Of a stretch of 50,941 nt of DNA, positions 1 through 11,860 are shown in pieces. The translations under genes and the position numbers were made by a program. The DNA comes from Pectinatus cerevisiiphilus. GTDB taxonomy: Bacteria; Bacillota; Negativicutes; Selenomonadales; Selenomonadaceae. The DNA is taken from assembly GCF_004341685.1 (NCBI RefSeq), contig NZ_SMAA01000017.1, positions 1 to 50,941 of the forward strand, in the 5' to 3' direction. The first letter of the stretch is position 1; each line of letters begins with the position of its first letter. The notes beneath the pieces are model-generated. The model worked only from the letters and a program-made list of their open reading frames with translations. It was not told the origin of the DNA and ran no database searches.

Positions 1-77
1 CGTCTCCTTTGCGGGTTTTGTTTGGCGACTTAATTTTAGCAAAAGACGAGGCCTATGTCTTTATTTAATTTTGCGAA
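1..77. other. Sequence beyond the old (trailer) end of the CRISPR array
   Basis: No gene is visible. Bases 1-12 and 40-49 can pair imperfectly (CGTCT..TTTGC with GCAAA AGACG), so a hairpin that ends the array transcript or a neighbouring gene outside the window is possible. The window edge prevents a firmer statement. Confidence 0.25.
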
Positions 78-992
78 AAATATTATACCTTATCCTCAAT
101 TATAAACTACTAACAAATAATCGCTGTTTATTTTCTCTATTAAATTTACATTACATTCTGCTCAATTATAAACAAGGACACTGCCATCCCATGCAAATTC
201 TCGATCCATATTTACATTACATTCTGCTCAATTATAAACTCCTCCACAACCCGCCACCTTTGAAACAATAAAAAGATTTACATTACATTCTGCTCAATTA
301 TAAACATGAGAATAACGGAAGCAATGAGAGAAACAAACAAAATTTACATTACATTCTGCTCAATTATAAACAAATTTGCGTGCATTTGAAACACTTGTTA
401 TTGATACATTTACATTACATTCTGCTCAATTATAAACCGGCGCGGTAGATAGCTTAAGTTGATGCTTTGGCTGATTTACATTACATTCTGCTCAATTATA
501 AACTATGCACTGCCTATTTTCATGTACTTATACTGTTCAATTTACATTACATTCTGCTCAATTATAAACAAAAATACCGTATACACCGGACGAAATACAG
601 ATACATTTACATTACATTCTGCTCAATTATAAACTTGATTATAACTTTACGACTAAGGACAAGCAGCTTATTTACATTACATTCTGCTCAATTATAAACG
701 TCCTGTTCTTCAGTTTGTTCTTTTCTGTCATATTCATTTACATTACATTCTGCTCAATTATAAACGCAGGTCCGCCGCTATACCCGACAGTTTTACGGAT
801 CATTTACATTACATTCTGCTCAATTATAAACATAGATTAGGCGTTTGATAGCTGCCTGTTTTTCTAAATTTACATTACATTCTGCTCAATTATAAACATA
901 TACTAATAATATATCTATGTCGTGGTATAGTGAAGTTGTAACACCTCTGTCTAATAGATTACAATAAATCTATAAAAGAAAGAGAGAGAAAG

Positions 993-1274
993 ATGACACA
1001 TTACGAAGAAGACTTCAAGAAAAAAGTCGTTCGCCTGCATTTAGAAGAGGGAAGGACGTTAAAAAGTTTAGCCGATGAGTATGGTGCATCAAAAGCAGCT
1101 ATTTCTAAATGGATAAGAACCTATCGCGAAGAATGCCAAATAAACCCAAACAGTAAAAATGAATATGACTATATGAAAGAAAACCTCAAACTCAGAAAAC
1201 AGCTGGAAGAAACAGAAAAGGAAAATCGCTTCTTAAAAAAAGCCGCGGCATTCTTTGCGAAGGAAATCGAGTAA
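993..1274 (+). CDS. IS3-family transposase OrfA
   Basis: This 93-residue protein carries an N-terminal helix-turn-helix (residues about 6-45, with the LADEYGASKAAISKWI recognition segment) followed by a coiled coil rich in Glu, Lys and Leu. This is the normal layout of the IS3 OrfA DNA-binding and oligomerisation subunit. The start is preceded by a purine-rich AAAGAGAGAG stretch. The run of seven A at 1235-1241 near the 3' end lies just before a GC-rich GCCGCGGC palindrome and is the likely -1 slippage site for making OrfAB. OrfA alone usually acts as a repressor or modulator of transposition. Confidence 0.9.
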   Translation: MTHYEEDFKKKVVRLHLEEGRTLKSLADEYGASKAAISKWIRTYREECQINPNSKNEYDYMKENLKLRKQLEETEKENRFLKKAAAFFAKEIE

Positions 1275-2167
1275 GAGTTTATCGATTTATTCAACATTAT
1301 CATTTTGAATTTGGGCTTAGATGGCTGCTGAGAAAATTTGAGCTAAGTCCAAATGCCTACTACAATTTCAAGAAAGATAAAAAAAGTAAATATCGCCGTA
1401 AAAAAAGTACTATTGAGAATAGAATTGTCCAACTATACCATGATACGGAAGGTGTAATCGGACACCGCATGATGCGTGTATTTTTAGAACACGAAACTAT
1501 AAAATTAAGTAAAACAACAATCCATAAATATATGAATAAAGAATTAGGTTTAAAATCGGTCGTAAGGCGTAAAAGGCCGGGATATGTAAGAGGTCATGCC
1601 CATAAAATTTTTCCAAATCTACTCAACCAGGATTTTACTGCTAACAATAAGAATACCAAATGGTGTACTGATTTTACCTACCTGTTTTTGACAGATGGCA
1701 GCAAGTACTATAATTGCTCCATAATAGATCTTTATGATCGCAGTGTTGTCGCAAGTATTAACGGGAAAGAGATAACCAGTGACCTTGCCATTCGTGCCGT
1801 AAAAAAAGCAATTGCTTCCCAACCGACTATAAAAAATAAATTACTACTCCATAGTGATCAAGGGTCGCAATTTACTTCGAAAGAATTTGTTGAGTTCTGC
1901 AAGTCGATGAAGATTACACAAAGTATGAGTAAAGCTGGTTATCCCTATGATAATGCCCCGATGGAAAGATATTATAATACATTAAAAAATGAAAAATTAA
2001 ATTTACACTATTATCATTCAGAGAAAGAATTGGATCAAGCCGTTAGTGACTTTGCTTATATTTGGTATAACCACATGAGACCCCATTCCTATAACCATAA
2101 CCTGACTCCATTTGAAGCGAGATTTAAGAGTGAAAAAAGTAGTCTAAAGTGTTACAAAAATGCTTGA
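1241..2167 (+). CDS. IS3-family transposase OrfB, DDE catalytic part, expressed as OrfAB by -1 frameshift
   Basis: The frame is open from the A7 slippery run (1235-1241) to the stop at 2165-2167, with no good independent start until the ATG at 1469, so a fused OrfAB product is expected. The N-terminal part (about 1370-1500) resembles the HTH_21 region of IS3 OrfB (IENRIVQLY, GVIGHRMM). The rve integrase core shows the catalytic triad: D in WCTDFTYL, D in LHSDQGSQFTS and E in NAPMERYYNTLKNE. The C-terminal YNHMRPHSYNHNLTPFEAR is typical of the family. No disabling mutation is visible. The protein cuts and joins the element ends. Confidence 0.9.
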   Translation, partial: SRGILCEGNRVRVYRFIQHYHFEFGLRWLLRKFELSPNAYYNFKKDKKSKYRRKKSTIENRIVQLYHDTEGVIGHRMMRVFLEHETIKLSKTTIHKYMNKELGLKSVVRRKRPGYVRGHAHKIFPNLLNQDFTANNKNTKWCTDFTYLFLTDGSKYYNCSIIDLYDRSVVASINGKEITSDLAIRAVKKAIASQPTIKNKLLLHSDQGSQFTSKEFVEFCKSMKITQSMSKAGYPYDNAPMERYYNTLKNEKLNLHYYHSEKELDQAVSDFAYIWYNHMRPHSYNHNLTPFEARFKSEKSSLKCYKNA

Positions 2168-4868
2168 CCATTACACTATTACTATTGTAGATAAATTTAC
2201 ATTACATTCTGCTCAATTATAAACTTAGACGGGAGTGTATAAAAATGGCTAATCCTTTTGATTTACATTACATTCTGCTCAATTATAAACTCCCCTTAGA
2301 AGTTACAAATGTGTTGCGTGAACTCAATTTACATTACATTCTGCTCAATTATAAACACTTTTCAACATTTAAAGAAACAATCGCCGAATCTAATTTACAT
2401 TACATTCTGCTCAATTATAAACCCAACTGCCTACATCTCCTACAAACCTTTTCCAATATTTACATTACATTCTGCTCAATTATAAACTTATCTATAAAAT
2501 AATTGACAGTTTCAACGAAGATAATTTACATTACATTCTGCTCAATTATAAACTAACAGGTATAATTATAATATTTTTTGTCGGTATTATATTTACATTA
2601 CATTCTGCTCAATTATAAACGTTGATCTGCTATGTAAATTAATAAATCAATATAAGATTTACATTACATTCTGCTCAATTATAAACAAAATATATTCAAC
2701 TTGAAAGCAATGAGCTTACGAAATTTACATTACATTCTGCTCAATTATAAACTACCACAGGAATTAAGTAACGAAGATAATATTAAGAATTTACATTACA
2801 TTCTGCTCAATTATAAACGGGATCGAGTTACTTTCAAGATTCGTGATATCTTCACATTTACATTACATTCTGCTCAATTCTAAACTTACCTAAATCTGTA
2901 CCAAATGAATCATGTATAAGCATTTACATTACATTCTGCTCAATTCTAAACACAGCCGAAAATTGTTAGCCCGCAGGTACTGTTTGTATTTACATTACAT
3001 TCTGCTCAATTCTAAACGGACACATATAACGCTATGTACCCGCAAAGTGCGTCATTTACATTACATTCTGCTCAATTATAAACCAATGATAACGGCTAAT
3101 CTTTATCATTGCGTATCACTGTTTTACATTACATTCTGCTCAATTATAAACCTAATCCAAATGATTTCATAATGACATTATACGATTATTTACATTACAT
3201 TCTGCTCAATTATAAACCTATCAGATGAATGTGTAACTGCACTACAAGGGCTTATTTACATTACATTCTGCTCAATTATAAACATGGACATCCATGCATA
3301 GCAAGATATAAAAAAAATAATTTACATTACATTCTGCTCAATTATAAACAAAAAACTGATATATAATAACCATCCGATTGACCGAATTTACATTACATTC
3401 TGCTCAATTATAAACAATACAAGGAACGTAAGGGCTTTAATTTTGACCCAATTTACATTACATTCTGCTCAATTATAAACATACTTGTATCTGTTGCATT
3501 TGCGGTAACGGTTAATATTTACATTACATTCTGCTCAATTATAAACTGGACTGTGAATAATAATAAAGCTGCTGGTAGAAAAAATTTACATTACATTCTG
3601 CTCAATTATAACCCCCCAAATATAACACCACTTACTGTATCGGCACTACATTTACATTACATTCTGCTCAATTATAAACTTCGGTTGCGGCATCCTGCAC
3701 AACAAGGCGAATCCATATTTACATTACATTCTGCTCAATTATAAACACTGTCTAAATCTTCAAATTCGGCAAAAGTTATAGCATTTACATTACATTCTGC
3801 TCAATTATAAACCAAAAGCCGCGGGCGGCATAGCAACCTCACTAACAGATTTACATTACATTCTGCTCAATTATAAACATGGCGCTGAATCTCGGTAACG
3901 ACGTGAATAAGCTCATTTACATTACATTCTGCTCAATTATAAACCCGTCTGCTCCGCATTGTTCGGCGATTTTTGCCAACATTTACATTACATTCTGCTC
4001 AATTATAAACGTATTGACTTGTCATGCGGGATTACTCTGCTCCCCGTATTTACATTACATTCTGCTCAATTATAAACTTATATCTTATCTTTATCTTGCG
4101 TTGATTATTAATATTTACATTACATTCTGCTCAATTATAAACTGGAAGAATCTGTTGTACCCGTTGTCGTACTTGAATATTTACATTACATTCTGCTCAA
4201 TTATAAACTTTATGATTTAATAAATTTTATAACCGTTGATAATTATTTACATTACATTCTGCTCAATTATAAACTTTGACAATTGTTCTAACGTGTTTTT
4301 TAATTTTTTATTTACATTACATTCTGCTCAATTATAAACATAATCAAGATAAAATTGAGTCGCATATGGATATGAATTTACATTACATTCTGCTCAATTA
4401 TAAACGAACATCCAACAATGAAGCCGATTTCGCTATGTGCAGATTTACATTACATTCTGCTCAATTATAAACAAAGACGATAATATATTTTATGTAATAC
4501 AAATGTATATTTACATTACATTCTGCTCAATTATAAACGTATTGCTAAATGCAATCGGAAAAGTAAAAGTCCAATTTACATTACATTCTGCTCAATTATA
4601 AACCTAGGTCTTAACTGCGGTGTATATGCTAGTAATTATATTTACATTACATTCTGCTCAATTATAAACTTCTTCATTGTTTTGATTATTTTGCACGTAA
4701 AGAATAATTTACATTACATTCTGCTCAATTATAAACTTAGAAGAAAAACATATATAAATTTAACAAAAAAAATTTACATTACATTCTGCTCAATTATAAA
4801 CCTGCTAAAAAAATATCGGATAATAAAATTTTATTCATATTTACATTACATTCTGCTCAATTATAAAC

Positions 4869-5132
4869 TATTTTGCTCAATATCATAAATATATTTTTGC
4901 TTTATTTACATTACATTCTGCTCAATTATAAACCTGTTACAAACATAGAATGTTTCCACGTAAGAGCCGTATTTACATTACATTCTGCTCAATTATAAAC
5001 TATTTTGCTCAATATCATAAATATATTTTTGCTTTATTTACATTACATTCTGCTCAATTATAAACCTGTTACAAACATAGAATGTTTCCACGTAAGAGCC
5101 GTATTTACATTACATTCTGCTCAATTATAAAC
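4869..5132. repeat. Tandem duplication of two spacer-repeat units (copy 1 of 4 events)
   Basis: The spacers at 4869-4903 and 4934-4970 recur in the same order at 5001-5035 and 5066-5102 with no mismatch that I see. The duplicated block is 132 bp, two complete units. Confidence 0.92.
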
Positions 5133-6189
5133 GCAATGTTTCCTCAGCACTATTTGAATGTATTGTGCATTTACATTACATTCTGCTCAATTATAAACAG
5201 AACAATAAGAATAGAAAGTAGTGAAGGGTTCTCAATTTACATTACATTCTGCTCAATTATAAACTGACGATAAGCACCTTAATTTTGTATTATCTGGCCA
5301 TATTTACATTACATTCTGCTCAATTATAAACACAGGCATAAAATAAGCGCCGACAATTTTTGTTCGTATTTACATTACATTCTGCTCAATTATAAACAAA
5401 AGGCTGGTTATAAGATGTTTCCTTGCTTTATGAATTTACATTACATTCTGCTCAATTATAAACAAATATTATTAAATATGTTCGGCGTGCACCGTACAAA
5501 TTTACATTACATTCTGCTCAATTATAAACCTCCTCACAAAATGCTTCAATAACAACTTTCTCCCCATTTACATTACATTCTGCTCAATTATAAACAAGCT
5601 TTAGTAATAAAAAGCATAATGCGGCTATTGCATTTACATTACATTCTGCTCAATTATAAACGACGACTACGCAAAGGACAGCAGTGCACAACAAAAAATT
5701 TACATTACATTCTGCTCAATTATAAACTAGAAGGACAGACAAAAGATAATGTTTGGCAACCAAATTTACATTACATTCTGCTCAATTATAAACCTCATAC
5801 GCTTATTTATTTGCGCAGTCTGTTCCATTATTTACATTACATTCTGCTCAATTATAAACTGTTATAAGAGCAGCTATTGATGATCTTATTTCCGGATTTA
5901 CATTACATTCTGCTCAATTATAAACTTGTACACTTGAAAACGCTGCAGTATTTTCAAATGTATTTACATTACATTCTGCTCAATTATAAACCAGATTGAT
6001 CATAGTGTTCTTTTAATATCGGTATTAATTTACATTACATTCTGCTCAATTATAAACTAAAGGGCAAGCCGATTACGGTTAATCATATAGCCAATTTACA
6101 TTACATTCTGCTCAATTATAAACATATGCCATCTTTGCCTTTTTTAACCTCGTCAATGAATTTACATTACATTCTGCTCAATTATAAAC

Positions 6190-6451
6190 GCTTGCATATT
6201 AAGCGATCTCCTTTTTAATTTCATATTTACATTACATTCTGCTCAATTATAAACGAGCATTACGTTACCCTGTTGCCACTGTGCCGCGAAATTTACATTA
6301 CATTCTGCTCAATTATAAACGCTTGCATATTAAGCGATCTCCTTTTTAATTTCATATTTACATTACATTCTGCTCAATTATAAACGAGCATTACGTTACC
6401 CTGTTGCCACTGTGCCGCGAAATTTACATTACATTCTGCTCAATTATAAAC
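6190..6451. repeat. Tandem duplication of two spacer-repeat units (copy 2 of 4 events)
   Basis: The spacers at 6190-6224 and 6255-6290 recur at 6321-6355 and 6386-6421. The block is 131 bp, again exactly two units, and the copies look identical. Confidence 0.92.
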
Positions 6452-7506
6452 TGGTGTGAATCCCTGCTGTGAAGCAATTACACAGGAATTTACATTACAT
6501 TCTGCTCAATTATAAACAAACGGGCGATAGATACAAAGCTCAATAAAATTGCAATTTACATTACATTCTGCTCAATTATAAACGAGATTCAAAAGATACT
6601 ATTAGTGCGCTCATCCAGCATTTACATTACATTCTGCTCAATTATAAACTGTCCCACCGTATCTTATTTCTGTGTGGTTATAATCATTTACATTACATTC
6701 TGCTCAATTATAAACCAACCAATCGTTCGCACAATTAAATGGCAGCTCGAAATTTACATTACATTCTGCTCAATTATAAACAAGACAAACATAGAATTGC
6801 TTTTGATAATACCAAGCATTTACATTACATTCTGCTCAATTATAAACTTGTATATCCACTTATCTTTGCCACATTTACTACAGATTTACATTACATTCTG
6901 CTCAATTATAAACTTAATAAATCCACTACCAGAACCAGAATCGATTGAAATTTACATTACATTCTGCTCAATTATAAACGCAGGACAAGGTAATGCTCTC
7001 CAAAGCTTATCTAAATTTACATTACATTCTGCTCAATTATAAACGGTATGGATTTAAAAAATGAAAGGGCGTTTTATAAAATTTACATTACATTCTGCTC
7101 AATTATAAACCTGAACGATGGCGGTACCGTATCTATGACAATGCTTAATTTACATTACATTCTGCTCAATTATAAACAAAATGATATCGTCATATAGAAA
7201 ATAATTTGACCAAATTTACATTACATTCTGCTCAATTATAAACTCTGACAAAAGGGAAAAATCGGAGGATAAATAAATGATTTACATTACATTCTGCTCA
7301 ATTATAAACGAATTTTGCTTTATAAACCCGATTGAAGGGGTTGCAATTTACATTACATTCTGCTCAATTATAAACTTGTACATGTTGATACACGTGGTTA
7401 TGCGGCAAGGATTTACATTACATTCTGCTCAATTATAAACTGCAGCCAAGGAAATAAAAGAGCCAAATTCTAAAGCATTTACATTACATTCTGCTCAATT
7501 ATAAAC

Positions 7507-7770
7507 AATTATCTACAAGTACAGATAAAAATACCAGCCTTAATTTACATTACATTCTGCTCAATTATAAACTAAATTTCTGCTGGCACAGTACCTTTTT
7601 TTATACACATTTACATTACATTCTGCTCAATTATAAACAAATATCTACAAGTACAGATAAAAATACCAGCCTTAATTTACATTACATTCTGCTCAATTAT
7701 AAACTAAATTTCTGCTGGCACAGTACCTTTTTTTATACACATTTACATTACATTCTGCTCAATTATAAAC
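7507..7770. repeat. Tandem duplication of two spacer-repeat units with one substitution (copy 3 of 4 events)
   Basis: The spacers at 7507-7542 and 7573-7608 recur at 7639-7674 and 7705-7740. The first pair differs at one base (T at 7509, A at 7641), so either the duplication has aged or repair was imperfect. Confidence 0.92.
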
Positions 7771-10700
7771 AAACGTGGCTGATTACATAGAAACAGTTAG
7801 GCCAATATTTACATTACATTCTGCTCAATTATAAACCTGGATTAAAAATATTGCTGCCACTATTAATGACAAATTTACATTACATTCTGCTCAATTATAA
7901 ACCAAAATATACAAAACACTGCGGATTACCTTATCAGAATTTACATTACATTCTGCTCAATTATAAACATAAGCCCCTTTTAATTTTCCAACAAGCTTTT
8001 CTATATTTACATTACATTCTGCTCAATTATAAACGCCGCGGCCTTATTGCTTTTCTTGCTGCATTATTAATTTACATTACATTCTGCTCAATTATAAACC
8101 ACAAGTATGAAATTAGGCGATGGAACACTTACTGAATTTACATTACATTCTGCTCAATTATAAACCATAAAAACCGCCCATGAAGGACGATTTTCGTAAC
8201 AATTTACATTACATTCTGCTCAATTATAAACGATGAAGCTTATACCGGGACAAATGATAATCGCCCATTTACATTACATTCTGCTCAATTATAAACCGCA
8301 GAGCAGGAGCGGTCCAATAATAATCAAATATTATTTACATTACATTCTGCTCAATTATAAACGCATAGAGAAATAGGGGTTATGGCCAAAATTGATGAAT
8401 TTACATTACATTCTGCTCAATTATAAACAAATGATACCTGTACAGGCAACAAAAACAATTTATCTATTTACATTACATTCTGCTCAATTATAAACGCATA
8501 TATAGGAAAGCAGGCAACTATCCCTGAAACAATTTACATTACATTCTGCTCAATTATAAACACTCACAGGCAGTTCTTTTTGCAGCATTGGATTGTCATT
8601 TACATTACATTCTGCTCAATTATAAACGATCAAATGCATCACCTGATATATACCTTCAGTGCAAATTTACATTACATTCTGCTCAATTATAAACAAAAAG
8701 TATGCAGTAAGCATAAACACCGTAAAATCAATTTACATTACATTCTGCTCAATTATAAACTAAATAAAAATCTACACAGAAATCGTCTATCTTCTTCATT
8801 TACATTACATTCTGCTCAATTATAAACCACAGGGTTTATTTGCATTTTTAATGGAACGTATTCATTTACATTACATTCTGCTCAATTATAAACAGGAAAA
8901 CTTGATGGTATAAAATGTGTTTATTTTTCATTTACATTACATTCTGCTCAATTATAAACTAGTTCTAACAGGTATAATCCTGAGAGGGCAACAGAATTTA
9001 CATTACATTCTGCTCAATTATAAACGGAACTAGCCGACAATGTTACTAAAACGGTTACTAATTTACATTACATTCTGCTCAATTATAAACTATATTAAAT
9101 GTCACCGGCTATACAGCAGATGACACATTTACATTACATTCTGCTCAATTATAAACAAGAAGCAAAAGCAAAAGAAGAGTCAGCAAAATCGTATTTACAT
9201 TACATTCTGCTCAATTATAAACTGTGCCTCCTCCATAAACTTCGGCATATCAAGCGCAATTTACATTACATTCTGCTCAATTATAAACTATTAACTTAAA
9301 GTTTAAATATTCTGGTATCTGCTTATTTACATTACATTCTGCTCAATTATAAACCCAATGGGGTGCTTTCTTCATGCCCAAATTTAACTGGATTTACATT
9401 ACATTCTGCTCAATTATAAACTTGATTTTCTCCTTAAATACCATCACGATAGATAAAATTTACATTACATTCTGCTCAATTATAAACGACGAAACTGACA
9501 TTTTACCACTCCTTTCGTACTCTATTTACATTACATTCTGCTCAATTATAAACCAAGTTTTAGGTTTATCGCTGTTGGTTATTAAACAGATTTACATTAC
9601 ATTCTGCTCAATTATAAACTATCACCTATTAAAATAGCCACCTATCTAATGATAAGATTTACATTACATTCTGCTCAATTATAAACGATATTGCTGACAA
9701 ATCTATATTACTTGTATAATCATTTACATTACATTCTGCTCAATTATAAACTTGACACGTTGCTTTTTGTAGCATACGTTTTTTTAGATTTACATTACAT
9801 TCTGCTCAATTATAAACTTACCCAATAGTTATCAAAAATCTGCGTAAAATCAAATTTACATTACATTCTGCTCAATTATAAACTTGTATAGTTATGAGCT
9901 GATTTCCATTCATAAGCTTATTTACATTACATTCTGCTCAATTATAAACGTAGCCGCATACGACTATCATGACCTTGAAAACTTATTTACATTACATTCT
10001 GCTCAATTATAAACACAAAAAGGAGGACAAATGATAATCTACGTAATTCCATTTACATTACATTCTGCTCAATTATAAACTTGACAGTCATGACAGTATT
10101 TTTGCGCGTTATATTCATTTACATTACATTCTGCTCAATTATAAACTTGTTGTTTCTTTTGAGTAGTCTTTTGTGTAGTCTGTATTTACATTACATTCTG
10201 CTCAATTATAAACTTATCCAATCAGTTCACCTCCAGGACGGTATTCGCTATTTACATTACATTCTGCTCAATTATAAACTTTTTTGATGCCGCCAAAGCT
10301 TCACGTGTGTATATTTACATTACATTCTGCTCAATTATAAACAGGCTTGCCAGACCACATCTCGCTGTCTGCGAATTGTATTTACATTACATTCTGCTCA
10401 ATTATAAACTATCCTTGAGGGGTCTGTTAGATCCGGTAAAACGGTATTTACATTACATTCTGCTCAATTATAAACCCGGATAATCAGTCACAAAGTATTG
10501 CGATCTTTTATTTACATTACATTCTGCTCAATTATAAACCAATGATAGAGGCAATACAGGCTAATGTATATGAAAATTTACATTACATTCTGCTCAATTA
10601 TAAACCAAAGTATAGAAACAGATCAGGAAGGCATATCAAGAATTTACATTACATTCTGCTCAATTATAAACTCAATCCTATTTTTTGATTGGCCCTGCAA

Positions 10701-11594
10701 CTTAACCATTTACATTACATTCTGCTCAATTATAAACCTTGCTTGGCAAGTTCAACTATTGTGCCGCCAGTGAATTTACATTACATTCTGCTCAATTATA
10801 AACGCAGCAGGGCCGCATACGCAGATGGCGCAAAACATAATTTACATTACATTCTGCTCAATTATAAACCTAACAATACAGGTGATAAAGATGCAACTAC
10901 GTGATATTTACATTACATTCTGCTCAATTATAAACATATGTTAATTCGACTATGCACCGTGCCGCAGGAAAATTTACATTACATTCTGCTCAATTATAAA
11001 CCCAGAACGTTGACATTCGTTTCGCAGCAAGATCAACATTTACATTACATTCTGCTCAATTATAAACATGTAAAACCGTTTATAAAAAAACTGCGCGTGC
11101 CATATTTACATTACATTCTGCTCAATTATAAACTCACCGCTAATGCAGGTACCTGCTTTCGGGGCTTTATTTACATTACATTCTGCTCAATTATAAACCA
11201 ATGCATTAAATTCTTTTGAATTTAAAAGTACATCATTTACATTACATTCTGCTCAATTATAAACTGGCAAGCATAAAAGGATTAGCAAACAGTAATTTTC
11301 ATTTACATTACATTCTGCTCAATTATAAACACATTTAAAAAAGACAAAAGAACTTATATTAGTTTCATTTACATTACATTCTGCTCAATTATAAACCTGA
11401 CTGCGGGGGTTTTAAAACATCCGGGCGAAACAATTTACATTACATTCTGCTCAATTATAAACTATCTCCGGACATACTTGAGCGCATGTTTGCGCTGCAT
11501 TTACATTACATTCTGCTCAATTATAAACGCAATACGATAAAATGCTTGAATGGGCTGAACAACCATTTACATTACATTCTGCTCAATTATAAAC

Positions 11595-11860
11595 CATATC
11601 TTCATTTGGTATGGGAGGTGTGATATACAAAATTTACATTACATTCTGCTCAATTATAAACTGAATCTAGTATAGTCTTAATATCAAGCGTCCCCATATT
11701 TACATTACATTCTGCTCAATTATAAACCATATCTTCATTTGGTATGGGAGGTGTGATATACAAAATTTACATTACATTCTGCTCAATTATAAACTGAATC
11801 TAGTATAGTCTTAATATCAAGCGTCCCCATATTTACATTACATTCTGCTCAATTATAAAC
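11595..11860. repeat. Tandem duplication of two spacer-repeat units (copy 4 of 4 events)
   Basis: The spacers at 11595-11631 and 11662-11697 recur at 11728-11764 and 11795-11830. The block is 133 bp and the copies look identical. Confidence 0.92.

Larger units (their letters stand above)
918..2175 (+). mobile_element. IS3-family insertion sequence inside a CRISPR spacer (1258 bp)
   Basis: The element starts TGTCGTGGT and ends ACCATTACA. The terminal 36 bp form an imperfect inverted repeat (about 23 of 36 positions match) sharing the block TTGTAACAC (936-944) with its complement at 2149-2157. Two overlapping reading frames, orfA and orfB, are arranged for -1 frameshifting, and a DDE transposase is encoded, as in the IS3 family. 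All parts look intact, so it may still be active. It lies on the plus strand, against the direction of crRNA transcription, and separates the 13 oldest repeats from the rest of the array. Confidence 0.92.
915..2178. repeat. 3-bp target-site duplication CTA flanking the IS element
   Basis: CTA occurs at 915-917 and at 2176-2178, immediately outside the IS ends. Removing the element and one CTA joins 898-917 to 2179-2194 and restores a spacer of exactly 36 nt, the modal length in this array. This independently confirms the element boundaries. Confidence 0.85.

Noticed and set aside
4869-4903. Idea that the whole array might be transcribed from the left end
   Set aside because: The left end has the degenerate repeat and the variants, while the right end abuts the leader and cas2, and only the minus-strand repeat has the GTTT...ATGTAAAT shape of type I-B.
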